Shown in pieces: positions 36,501-47,600 of a stretch of DNA of 64,000 nucleotides. The position numbers and the translations under genes are program-made. Every line of letters starts with the position of its first letter. Position 1 is the stretch's first letter. Source of the DNA: Daldinia sp. FL1419 (lineage: Eukaryota; Ascomycota; Sordariomycetes; Xylariales; Hypoxylaceae). Location: the NCBI GenBank assembly GCA_025201765.1, contig MU623342.1:62001-126000 (forward strand), given 5' to 3'. The notes below the pieces were generated by a model. The model did not search any database. It was not told the DNA's origin and saw nothing but the letters and a program-made list of their open reading frames with translations.

Positions 36501-36990
36501 CCTTATCTCCAATTAAATATATCTTATTAAATATCAATTACTATTACAAATAATTATTTTTATTAGCCTTTTATTTAATTATTTTACTACTTTTAGGATA
36601 TAATTACCTTATATTTAACTATTAAAGTTCCTATTTAATTATAATTCTTATTCAATAATATTAATCCTAAATTAAAGTTTTTATTTAATATATAAGCCTT
36701 TAGATATTAATTCTTATTTAATTAGGTTAAATTCTTAAGTATCATTAATTTATTCAATTTTACTTATAACTTCTTACAATAATTTATAACCTTTTTTTTA
36801 ATTAAATATATTATCCATTTTATTTTTTAAATATTAATAATTATTTCTATTAATTAACCTTTTATTTAATTATTTAAATACTTTTTTTAAAATATAATAA
36901 CTTTATATCTAATTATTATAATTCTTATTCAATTAGAGTTCCTATTTAATACCTTAATTAAACAATTTCTAAAAGATACATATTTTCTCA

Positions 36991-37699
36991 AAATTTTCAA
37001 AGTGGGGACTCCCTTAGATCAGCTACCGACCTACTAAATTTCTGAATGCACCCAATAAAAATGTTCTATTACGTGCACGGATGACCTTCCTCTTTAAGAA
37101 TCGATCAAGGCTAGCACAATATCCCTCCTAAAGTCGGGCATTTGACTTACGCGACTTTTACGTTAGGTATTTAGTTGGTTGGAAGTAGCGACGAGTTTGG
37201 ATAGCAGGTTAGACGCCTCTAATGCATGATCTAAAGCTTGGTTAAGCGCCTATTGCCTCGTATCTAAGTCGCAGATCAAACTCTCTACATATTTATCCTC
37301 AAGCTGAAACTACTAACGCTCACCTGAATCTAAGCGAGGGATTGCATATCTCATATATAAGTGAAATACATCCATTTTACGAAAATATTAATATAATGTC
37401 GGTAATCGGGGCGATGTATCATATGGAATTCAATTAATTCGAAGATGTCCTAACTCATAACATTTCCCAGAGCCAAACACTCCACTGAACAAGCCAGTCC
37501 CAAAAAAAAACACCGAGTGGGAGTTACCATCAACGCCACGCTATGCCACGATGTACCGTGATATGCTATGCAAAGCCATGCTATGCAATCATACAATAAT
37601 GTCGTTAATATGCCGCTAAACGAAAGGGCGAATAAAGCTCGAATTGATGCGCTTTCTGCGATGCTTTCGGGCCGTACGTAAGTCGAACGACTCCGTTTG
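36991..37699. other. Right flank of the AT-rich block
   Basis: Base composition returns to normal near 36990. The right copy of the 12-bp inverted repeat is at 37128-37139. ATGC-type words (CATGCTATGC) recur at about 37545-37590. This region also holds the 3' flank of the splicing-factor gene. No gene is supported. Confidence 0.5.
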
Positions 37700-38862
37700 C
37701 TATTCGGTGTCTGTTGCCAAAGTTACGGTGCCATCCTTACTGACCACTTTACCGCGGTCCCATTCTCTCAGCCCACCGGCTTTAGTCCATTGAACGTCGC
37801 TTTCATCCTTATGATCACCCTTTTCCCACTTCTTGATCTGCTCTTCCGTAAAGCCTGCAGACCGTAATCGATCCGCTCCTTGCTGTTTCCACTTTTGCCG
37901 ATCGCGGAACGCTTCTACCGCATTGTCCCAATCATCTCCGTCTTCTTGCTCGGGCGTGACATCTTTGCTTGGGTCGTAATCAACAGCAAAACGGCCGTCT
38001 ATTCCGGACGTAGCGGCATTAGCTCCGCGTCCTCGTCGGTGAACAGTAGACTTATTAGCTGGGGCGGGGCCAATGATTTCGTCGAGAGGATCAGAGTCAG
38101 ATGAGTCTTGGGAGGGTTGGCGCTGGGTGCGCCTTGCGCTCCTTGATTGGTGATGGCTTTCGCGCCGGGGGGAACGTTCGCCACGTCCGCGCCGGTGGGA
38201 ATTAGATGACGATGATCCTTCTTCTCGTCTCCCCTCATCTCGGCGATGGGTACGGTTCAAACTCCTGTGGTGCTCCCTTAGTAAGTCCTTCCGACTCTTT
38301 TCCCTCCTCTCATTCCTGCCACCTTCAACCGAATCTAAAGTATGACTGGTAGACTCCTCAGTTTTTTCTGTCCTGCGTCTCTTAGACGAACCCCCGAGAA
38401 TAGCAGCGATATCGCCTAGCATACGCTTTCGGGTGTCGCTGGGCCCTGGCTTAGTCATGCGCAGCCTCCGCTCGTCTTCCCTCCGCTTCTTATCTTCCGC
38501 ATCTTCAAGGTCACGAAGTTTCGCCTTGGATTCAGCATTTTCCTTGGCAAGGAGAGCACGGTTGTGGCTATTGGTGTCGCGAATGATATTATTGAGAAAT
38601 CTGGTATTGGGTTTAGGTTGATTTGCGGGACGCCTGGTAGGTAATAGTTGTTAGCGACTTGATATTGCGAACGTAAAGACGAAGACGTAGAGACCGGTGG
38701 CATGACAGCAAGCTCATGCATAGGTACCTAGAGGCAAGGTGCTTACTTATTCGTCTTGAATGCGTCTAGTCCCATGGCTGAGTATCTTAAAGAACAGTCT
38801 TGAGCTTCCTTAACCAGAAGCTCGGCGACTTGGTCGTCCGTTAGTAGGTCGTCGGGAGGCAT
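37700..38862 (-). CDS. Pre-mRNA-splicing factor 38B-like protein
   Basis: Two exons on the minus strand, 38747-38862 and 37700-38633, with a 113-nt intron; 349 aa from the ATG at 38860-38862. The N-terminus (MPPDDLLTDDQVAELLVKEA, then DCSLRYSAMGLDAF) and the following PNTRFLNNIIRDTNSHNRALLAKENAE segment are conserved in ascomycete proteins annotated as splicing factor 38B. Next come RKRMLGDIAAILGG and a basic KRRR patch, a long Arg/Ser/Glu-rich region (RS-like, about residues 125-220), an acidic DSSDSDPLDEIIGPAP stretch, and a C-terminal helix-rich part (WDNAVEAFRDRQKWKQQGADRL, GFTEEQIKKWEKG). It probably acts in the nucleus in splicing; this rests on family naming rather than a catalytic motif. 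It shares a 565-bp divergent promoter with the Sos7-like gene. Confidence 0.78.
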
Positions 38863-39427
38863 TTTCAGTTAGCTTGGGAGAACACAAGAGGGAAGCGGCA
38901 AGAAGGACAAGTAGAATTAAATCTTAGAAGGGTTCATAGGATCGTTAAATCAATGCAAGCCGGCGCTAGTCGGCGGGGTGAATGGTTCGAAGTTTAATGG
39001 GCAGAGGTATGTTGGACAAGTGGAACCATGTCCCGTCATTAAGGATTAAGGAACTTGCCAGATGGAAGTTCTTACCCATGTTTTGCCCGTCCGCCTACCT
39101 CAATTCTTTGTCCCTTATCGATTGCAGGGTCTTAGAGCTACACCAACTAGTTCGCAACCCACTTTTCCTTTCTTGGACAAAAGTAAATAGACAAGCCGAC
39201 AACAAAGACGACAACAAGACGTTGAAAGATACACTAAAGTCAGGTACCATTCAAGTCTATAACTACCTAATTAGGTAGGTACCTGTTATTTTGGTAAATA
39301 ACAAAGACTGTGAAACAAACCGAGAGAGTGGACATACGGCACATCCTTCTAGCACAATCAATCAGGTACGGTGTTTACCTAGGTACTGCCAAACAAGAGC
39401 ACGCGACAGATTCATTCATTCACAATA
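38863..39427. promoter_or_regulatory. Bidirectional promoter region
   Basis: A 565-bp interval between the divergent starts of the splicing factor (38862, -) and the Sos7-like gene (39428, +). It includes TAATTAGGTAGGTACCTG near 39269-39286 and TTTACCTAGGTACTG near 39374-39388. No clear TATA box is seen on either side. Confidence 0.5.
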
Positions 39428-40285
39428 ATGGCATCTCCTTCAGCCGAGGATGTCTTGGTACAGTTACGGGCGCTTGATGCCAAACAAGACATCACCATCT
39501 TAAAACTCAGCGAGCCTATATCGGCTGCAGTAACACAGCTGCAAGATGCGCATCAAAGGACATCCGATATCTCTAACTCATCCCTTGATGCAACCACGCC
39601 ATCTTCTCTTGAAGCGGACTTAACGCACTACAGAGAATTATTCTCCAAGCTGCGCTTTAGTTACGTAGAGCAAGTCAGCAAGGAAAAGTTCATCAGGGCT
39701 ATCGTGGGCGATCCGCCTCTCATAGTCACTCCTCAGGAGAATCTAGATCTGGAGAAGGAGAACCTAGAGGCGAAGGCCACGCTGAAAGCCCTAAAAACGG
39801 AGGTCGCAGCGATGGTCACTGAACTAGAAGAGAAAGCAAGAGATCTAAGCCGCAAGTATGAGAAAATCAAAGTTGAAACGGTCAAATTAGAAGAACTCCC
39901 GCGCAAGATCGAGGACCTCGAGAATGCCGTCGAGGAGTTGAGGAAAACACAGAAATCAGGGTCCAATCCCAACCCCGAGCTAAACTTGCCTTTAGCCAGG
40001 ACGTTAGATCTAGTCGAGGCGAAGAAAAGGCGAAAAGCAGAATTAGACAGGCAATTGGAACAACTACAGAGTCAAGTACCGAGGAAAAAGAAGGAATTGG
40101 ATCGGCTGCAGGCTGAGCTACAGCCCCTGGAGACGAGGAGGCAGAATAGCAGGACTGCGGCGAAGGAGGCGAGGAGAAGGAAAGAGGCTGCGCTTGGTGG
40201 TATCCAGGACGATCTCGAGGAACGAGGGCGCTGGTTCACGTCTATTGAAACGGGCCTGAAACAGGCGCTGGAATTGGAGAGCTGA
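39428..40285 (+). CDS. sos7: Sos7-like kinetochore coiled-coil protein
   Basis: A single exon of 285 codons; the ATG at 39428 follows CACAATA. Residues 1-60 begin with an ALDAKQDITILKLSEPIS helix. Residues 65-105 hold the conserved block LTHYRELFSKLRFSYVEQVSKEKF followed by IRAIVGDPPLIV. From about 108 to 275 it is almost entirely coiled coil, rich in Lys/Glu/Leu heptads, interrupted by a Gly/Asn/Pro break near residue 180. This matches the fungal Sos7 family, a kinetochore component described in fission yeast as interacting with the Mis12 complex and Spc7/KNL1. Length is close to that of the family. No DNA-binding motif is visible. Confidence 0.82.
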   Translation: MASPSAEDVLVQLRALDAKQDITILKLSEPISAAVTQLQDAHQRTSDISNSSLDATTPSSLEADLTHYRELFSKLRFSYVEQVSKEKFIRAIVGDPPLIVTPQENLDLEKENLEAKATLKALKTEVAAMVTELEEKARDLSRKYEKIKVETVKLEELPRKIEDLENAVEELRKTQKSGSNPNPELNLPLARTLDLVEAKKRRKAELDRQLEQLQSQVPRKKKELDRLQAELQPLETRRQNSRTAAKEARRRKEAALGGIQDDLEERGRWFTSIETGLKQALELES

Positions 40286-40608
40286 AGTGTCGTCGTGGCT
40301 CTGCCGTTTAACGGGCGCAGGGGTTGGTTTGGCGTGTACGGGATGTTCTTTTTCGGGGTCATTATTCGGACGGTTAAACCACGTCGTACTACGGCCCTGC
40401 TACAATAGGATCGTTCGTATGGTATGAACGTAGGAAACTGGACCTGGGATACGGAGTTTTTATTCAGGTGTGCTGTTTGATTAACTCGTATTCCAAATTG
40501 AGCTTGGCATTGCTTCAAACTTGAAATGATGTGTTGAAATACACAATGTCAAAATGCGAACTAAGTCGTCTACGTCTACTATCGAGTCTTCCAGTCTCGA
40601 CAACGTAT
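40286..40608. other. Short interval between convergent genes
   Basis: A 323-bp interval between the Sos7-like stop (40285, +) and the flavin monooxygenase stop (40609, -). It should hold both 3' UTRs. Nothing else is seen. Confidence 0.6.
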
Positions 40609-42408
40609 CTACACGAATGCCAATAAGTCTTTATGTCGCCTTTCAACTAGCACCCATCCTTCATCTTGAGCGCTCGTCTGGCTATTCTCAGTCCCTATAT
40701 CTACATCTCCCCCCTTTTCTCCAACTCCATCTCCATCCCCATCCTTACCCATCCCCGGCTCCGGATACTTCCTCAGATGCTCAATCGCCCAAACAATATC
40801 CTTTGTCAGCGCCGGCGGTATCCTCCCCTCACCCTTCAGCGTCCCCAGCCCCGCTATCCGAAATAATCCCTCCAGCCAGTCCGCCGTCTCTCCCTCTTCC
40901 CAATCGATATCGTGAAATCTCCTACCTTCTCTCCTTGTGACTTCCAATCTTTCCCGCTCCCAGCGCTCCTGCTCTTCAGCAGGCGGTAGCGGCACGGCGT
41001 TCCGTCCTGCGAATAGCCGTGCTAGGGCTATAGCTTGGTACTCGAAGCTCCGAAACGTTAGGACCCGCGGCACGCCGACGATCCCGAGGGTAGGATGTGC
41101 GCGGGAAAACGTGTGCCAGTAATTTCCAGTAAGCTTACCAGCGCTGTAATCCCATAGCGGGGATCCACCGTTCGCAGCGGTGTTCCAGAACGGGAACGAC
41201 GCTTTATACCCAGTGGCGTAGAACACGGCATCGACATCCGTGAGCCGAGTCCCGTCGGCGAATAATATGCTGCCGTCCTCGGCGTCGTACTCTTTGATCA
41301 CGGGTTTCCAGGCTATGCCGGGAGGCGGCTCGGGTCCATCCCAACGGGACTTCGAGCGCCGCGACTGGAAGACGGGTTTTCGTGCTGTTGAGACGAGCTC
41401 ACTGGTTAGATCGTGCCCGGACGCCGAGTTTCCGATAACGAGGACGCGTTTCCCCGTATATGGTAGGGGTGAGCGGTAGTATTTGGAATGGGAAACTCGA
41501 CCGGGGAATTTCTTGGCATATTCTTCTAAGCCCTTGACGTATGGGATCTGATGGTGTTAGAGTGGTGTTAAGGATTAGCCGGCAAGCAAGCTTAGAACAT
41601 ACATAAGGGACTGAGTAATGCCCATTCGCCAAAATTACAGCGTCAAACGTTTCTTCCCACCAGACGTCAACGTGACGATCTGCGTCGTATTTCCGGAGGG
41701 TTAGTTTCCACCTCTCTATGGGGTCTTTTGAATCGGGCTTCAGCTTGGAGATGTCCTCGACAGTAGTATTCAAGCTCAGAAACGAGTCTGTCTTGTGGAT
41801 TGAGAAATAGTTCTCAATATACTGTTTGGGAACGTGGTGCGGTGGGAAGGGCCCGTATGCGAACCTCCTATCGGAGAAGCACATTGCAATATCGGGCACA
41901 TTGGTTCTGGTCCGGCGTTAACATTTTGACCTTTGATAATTTTATACTTAAACTTGAGTCGAATCGCACGTTAAAGAGTTGTAGACAGGCGTCTTGGAGA
42001 ACCTTTCTTGCTGGTTTGGTGGTGTGATCCGCGGGAGCTCCTTCGGGATCTCCAGCGGCGGATCGACATCGGGAGGTAGCATCCCCGGGTACACTTCCAG
42101 TGCAGGCTTCGGATCCGAGTCATAGATCCTGCAGGCTGTAAGTGGATGTGACTACTTTGGCGGCTGGCATAAGGAGGGGGATGTAAGCACCATGTTCCAC
42201 CAGGCGTTTCTCGCCTCTCGAAGACCCGAATCCGTTCAAAATAGTTCTCAGCTTTCAATGCTGCCGCCGCAATAGCCCCTATTACACATGATTTCAGATT
42301 AGATATCAATGGATACCATGTGGATTTGTCTTAGGTTTCGCAATCTTACGCACCTCCTGCGCCAGCACCTACGACGGCAACGGACTTGATTCTATTCTCC
42401 TCACACAT
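40609..42408 (-). CDS. Flavin-containing monooxygenase
   Basis: Five exons on the minus strand: 42354-42408, 42191-42278, 41970-42128, 41603-41906 and 40609-41547; 514 aa, a normal FMO length. The start ATG at 42406-42408 gives MCEENRIKSVAVVG. FAD-binding GxGxxG is GAGAGG at about residues 14-19 and is created by the first splice. Further landmarks are FERRETPGGTW, SKTPVYNSLTTNVPDIAM, ILANGHYSVPYIP, the FMO signature FPGRVSHS, and the NADPH-binding VLVIGNSASGHDL. The reaction would be NADPH- and O2-dependent oxygenation of a soft nucleophile (N or S). It lies divergently from the dioxygenase-P450 gene, 2.2 kb apart. The substrate is not predictable; a role in secondary metabolism is possible but not shown. 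Confidence 0.9.
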
Positions 42409-44612
42409 ATCTTCTATAATAAATATTGTAACAATTGAACTCCGTCTTCATTTCAGCCGGATACGCAATCCACCTTTAGGAGGGGCACAGGAACCCGCTT
42501 AGACCGATTGCGAACGCCTATGATATTCGCAATCTTCAGCCAATATGTCGCCATTGTCACGACTGTCACGTGAGCACTTATAAGATCACCACCTATCCGA
42601 TCATTTACATAGTACGCAACTTGAGCTTGTCTACTCAAAAATTACTCCCTAATCCCTTCAGACCTGCAATCCCGCTAGGTATCTCTTATTATTAGTCTTG
42701 ACCACATGGTATAGAATTTCATCTTATCCTTCCTTACCATGGCGCAAACGGTATTGAGGCTACGGCGAGAATAAGGGTCGATTTTTCTTATTCAGCTAAG
42801 CATAAAAGTTTATTCTGTATGTCGTATGGACACGGATTTTATTTACGTAGCCTATAACGATGCGTGCGTGCGTGTACTATACACGGACGCGTGAAGTACA
42901 TACGTCTGTGCTTGTTGGGGAGAAGAGATTTGATCCTTACGGTTAGCCATTAGAGGCGCGTATATTACGCCACCTACGCAATTAGACTAAGATATTGGGG
43001 ATATTTGGAAATTTAATCACTTGGTCAGAACTATGTTCAATTGCTTTTAGTTACTAAATTTCGCGAGATTCCGATAGCGTTTTGCAATAGTTCGGCGTTA
43101 ATCATGCTACTGAGATCCAGGGGTAACGAGGTATTATAGTCTATAGATGAGTACTTGATAGACATCATCCTGCTGACGTAGGATTGGAAGAGTTACATTA
43201 GCTTAATTCGAGTCGGTAACTACCTAAATAAGCCAACTTATAATGCATATGCTCATCAAGTTCATGATATTCTTGCCGACTTATTATCAACCATATACGC
43301 GACCTTGTCAGCTCCAAGCATAGCCAAATGGGTGACAACATTGACCTATCAATGATTATTAAAACTTCGCTTATTTAACGAATCTGATCTTCAATAACTT
43401 GGCTCGTTCTATTTCGGAATTAGAATACCTGATAAACCTGTTTTTTGCTGACATGCGAGTTACGTATATCCCATCTTATGATGGATGCGGGAGATGCGGC
43501 CACTCAAAATTGGGGTTATTATTCGATTCGATCCCAAAGATCGTGGAGGACTAAAGAGTATTAGTTCGTAGTAAGGCACGCCTCGATTAACTAATCGAAA
43601 TTGTCAATAAGATATTCCTGTGCCCTAAACAGAGGTTTTACAATCCTGTTCAACTCTGCAATACCCCTAAAATGAAAAAATCCCATTGTGTAAACGGGGG
43701 CTAGGAGAGCCAGGTATCGCCAGTCCGGACCGTCCCCAGATCCAGGCACTTACGTGAGGAGAAGAGAAAAGTAAACATCGCGGTTAGAATTATCATTGAT
43801 AGAGTGAGTACGGCTTGCATATTCCTCTTCTCGCATCGACAAGGATCCCCGATTGGGGGTTGCGGGCGCGAAAGAGACTATAGGTCGCCACCTGCGATGG
43901 AAGTACCTAACCCGGGCAAGTAGCTTGGTGATGTTGTTACTTCGATATGACAAGACATATACACTACATATTAATCGCATGATCGTGGCTTGCAGCTTCA
44001 CACCGTATACCTGATATGATTCTGTACAAGTGGCTTAAGTACTTATGGAAATCCCTCATATCGGGCAATGGTAAGTTTGTAATTTGAAATCCTTAGCTAT
44101 ATCATAGAGGTTTTGGTGCGGATCCAAGTATATGTAGATATAAATTCGGTCCCGATCGTATCATCCTCTGATCTATTCCGTTGAATCCAATAGATAGTGC
44201 AATGGAAAATATAGCAAATGAATTACGTGGTCGGCTCAATTTACCAGTTCGGCGAAGGTATCTCAAAAAAAATTGTCCATTAAGAGGCCGGAGTTATTTC
44301 ATTTGCGTTGGCAACACCAGAAGTTATGTGCTCAGTCGGATTTATGGCTCTCTTATACCATAAGTACCTAGTCGTAACGTACCACCAGCCTTAGGTATTC
44401 ACTCCTTTAATTATATCTACCTAGGTAGCTAATAGATACCTGCTATATTGTGCCCGGCTTGTATGGTTCCTATGCCCTTGCGATACTTTCATTAGGTACT
44501 AGATGCATCTACCCGTCCATGTACAATGGTAACTGTCAGCCTTCCACATGACGACGCCTACACCTCAAAATGAAGACTTCAAATCATATGTTTGTCGGTA
44601 AGAGCTCGAAGG
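42409..44612. other. 2.2-kb divergent intergenic region
   Basis: Lies between the starts of the flavin monooxygenase (-) and the dioxygenase-P450 (+). It is moderately AT-rich. TACCTAGGTAG words occur near 44417-44427, within about 200 bp of the dioxygenase start. An ATG at 44537 opens 17 codons followed by GTAAGA and might be an upstream first exon. No independent gene is supported. Confidence 0.5.
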
Positions 44613-47600
44613 ATGGAGCTGAATCGATCGAGAAATATGCCTCCCCAACAGGGACCGCGTAGGTTCTCTCTGTATAAGTGGACGAAGGGGCTCATATCCC
44701 CCTCCGTGATACCTGCAACCCCCAACGTAGTTTCCACCGACACCGTAACCATGTCCTCCCCATTTACTCAAGCTATTCAAGTCATCGCCAGAGCTCTTGG
44801 CCCTCTACCCAAGTATCAGTTCACTCCGGGGAATGACGATACATCCAAGGGGACGGGCCTTCTCCAGGACCTTCTGCACTTGGGTATTGAAGACTACGCG
44901 ACTTTGAAAGACGTCTTGGAGGCTACGGTTTCTGGCGAGGAGGACGACAACAAGCTTATGCAGGAACGTCTCGTCACCCTGCTAGCTAAATTACCCCCAA
45001 ATTCCCGGGAAGGTAGAGAAGCTACTGATGCTTTCGTTAACACACTTTGGAATGCACTCGACCACCCTCCTGCCAAGATCACGATCGGTGGTGCTTGCTA
45101 CCGTGAAGCAAACGGCGCTTATAATAATCTCGAGATTCCTTCCATGGGAGCAGCCAATACACGCTACTCGCGAACGACTCCTGCCAAGGTTTTTCAGGGG
45201 CCTAACTTGCCGGACCCGGGTCTTATATACGATAGTATCATGGCCAGAGATAGAGCGTCATTCCGCGAGCACCCGAACAAGATATCTAGTATGCTTTTCT
45301 ACCTCGCGACTATTATCACTCACGATATCTTCCAGACGGTAAGTTAGCGAGATATGTACATGAGAGCTCCTAGTCTTCCCTGATATATGACTAATAATAA
45401 AAGGATTCGCGAGACGCAAACGTCAACTTGACTTCGTCATACCTTGACCTTTCGCCTCTATATGGTCGTAACGCCGAAGAGCAAAAAGCTATGCGGACTT
45501 TCAAAGATGGGCTACTTAAGGCGGACTGCTTTTCATCAGGGAATCTTCTTAGTTTTCCTCCTGGAGTAGGAGTGTTTTTGATTGTCAGTGCCCCTTATTT
45601 TCTCGCCACATACCTAGTCGTCTGCTCGTTTTGAGAATATGCCTTGGAATATATTCTCGTAATCCCTATTGTCACAATGACTGGTCCGTGCTGACCCCTA
45701 TTATCAGATGTTCAACCGATTTCATAATTATGTCGTGACTCAACTAGCAGGGTAAGATGTCCCTCCCCTATGCATCATGCTTGATATTAACACACTTCAG
45801 GATCAATGAAAACGGCCGGTATACCAAGCCGGTTGCTACTGCCGAGAGTGGTAATTTAGAAGCCTGGGAGAAATACGACAACGATCTATTCCAGACAGGA
45901 CGACTCATCACTTGCGGGCTCTACATCAACATTGTTCTCAAGGATTACGTCCGAACGATACTCAACCTGAACCGGTCTACTTCCACGTGGGATCTTGACC
46001 CACGAACCCAGGAGAAAAAGAACATATTCAACAGTTCACCAGCCCCAGAAGCTACGGGCAACCAGGTATCCGTCGAATTCAATCTTATATATCGATGGCA
46101 CAGCGCCCTGTCAATTCGCGACGAGAAATGGATAGACGATGATTTCCGTAAAATACTCGACGGCGCCGATCCCGCAAAGGCGAGTGCAGACGAAGTAACA
46201 CGAGCATTGGCGAGATCCCGGCGTGGAATCCCTAATAACCCTAATGAGCGTGACTTCGCCGAACTGCATCGAGGTGACGACGGGACCTACTCGGATGATG
46301 ACCTTGTTGAGATCCTAACCACTTCTATCGAGGACGTTGCTGGCGCTTTTGGCGCAAACCAAGTCCCTAGCGCGCTGCGAGCGATTGAGATCCTCGGGAT
46401 CAACCAAGCACGAGACTGGCATATTGCCACGTTAAATGAATTCCGGCAGCATTTTGGTCTGAAGAAGCACGATACATTCGAGGACATCAACCCAGACCCG
46501 GTAGTCGCTGGGAGGTTAATGTCGCTTTATGATTCGCCTGATGCGGTCGAGCTATATCCAGGGCGTACGTATAATGAGAATGATCCCTTTCCTTGGCTCT
46601 TATGTTCTCGCTTGAATGGGCGGCTACTAACATATCGTAGTGGTAGCCGAGAAGCCTAAGCCGCCTATGTCCGGCAGCGGACTCTGCGTCAACGTCACGA
46701 CGAGTCGTGCTATCCTCTCTGACGCCGTGGCACTCGTTCGTGGAGATCGCTTTTACACTACTGACTACACTCCCGCAAACTTGACGAATTGGGGGTACGT
46801 ACGACGCTATCCCCACGCTCACTTTCTTCCCCATATCAAGAAGCAAAGCTGAGAGACTTTAGTTACAACGAAGCCAACTTCGACCTGAAAGTAGACCAAG
46901 GACAAGTAATGCATAAGTTGATATTCCGTGCGTTCCCATTCCATTTCGCGGGGAACAGCATCTATGCGCATTTCCCGTTTGTCGTGCCCCAAGAGAACAA
47001 GGTCATACATGACTCTCTCGGTACCTCTGAATTATATTCGGTAAGAAATTCCCATTTAGCCCACCATAGCGATCCTCCAACATCGCTCCTTTTCTGGAAT
47101 AGCTAATACCAACTCCATTCCTACAGTGGGAGAAACCTACAAGACAACTCGACCCGGTGGTAATCAAATCCCACAAAGCCGTCTCCCAAGTCCTAAGCAA
47201 CAACAAAGACTTCCACGTCCCCTGGGGCCCGGGAATATCCTACCTCGTCAGCCCTCCGGGGAAGACCTTCGCCAAGGACTTCTGCCTAGCCGGCGACGGG
47301 CCCGCCAACCGGCAAAACCGGGAGCACGTCGCGCGATGTCTGTACCAGCCTAGAGACTGGGAGGCCGAGATCAAGGATTTCTTCCACCACACCACAAAGA
47401 ACCTGCTCAAGAAGGCAGGGAGGGCACTACCCCCTCCTCCAACCACGGCACCGGGAGCACCCAAGGAATTCGAAGTCGATATTGTTAGGGACGTGGCTAT
47501 CCCGCTGAACACGCGCTTCGTGGCGGAGTTCTTCGGGCTACCGATTAAGACGGGGGAAACATCGCCGCACGGAGTGTACACGGAGCACGAGCTATACGGG

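Larger units (their letters stand above)
32261..36990. repeat. AT-rich, RIP-like array of degenerate repeats
   Basis: About 4.7 kb of very AT-rich DNA with no coding frame of note. A unit of about 400 bp recurs, best seen at 32446-32850, 32975-33355, 33750-34145, 34425-34810 and 35395-35810, with shortened copies at 34155-34420, 35050-35395, 35815-36105 and 36110-36380. Recognisable landmarks in order are: GTGTAGAGCGATTAGGTCATAG; ACCCTGTAGAGACCCT; CATAGCTCTTTTGGA followed by TATAAATAGGCC; CTTTCTTATCTGATCAG; and near the end TATGGGTTAATTGAAGTA then GGGCATATCCTGCA and AGAGCT. Copies differ mainly by C-to-T and G-to-A changes, and the right-hand copies are more degraded. AATA microsatellites lie at about 32418-32443 and 32847-32875. 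This fits repeat-induced point mutation of a multicopy sequence; the parent element cannot be identified. Confidence 0.75.
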
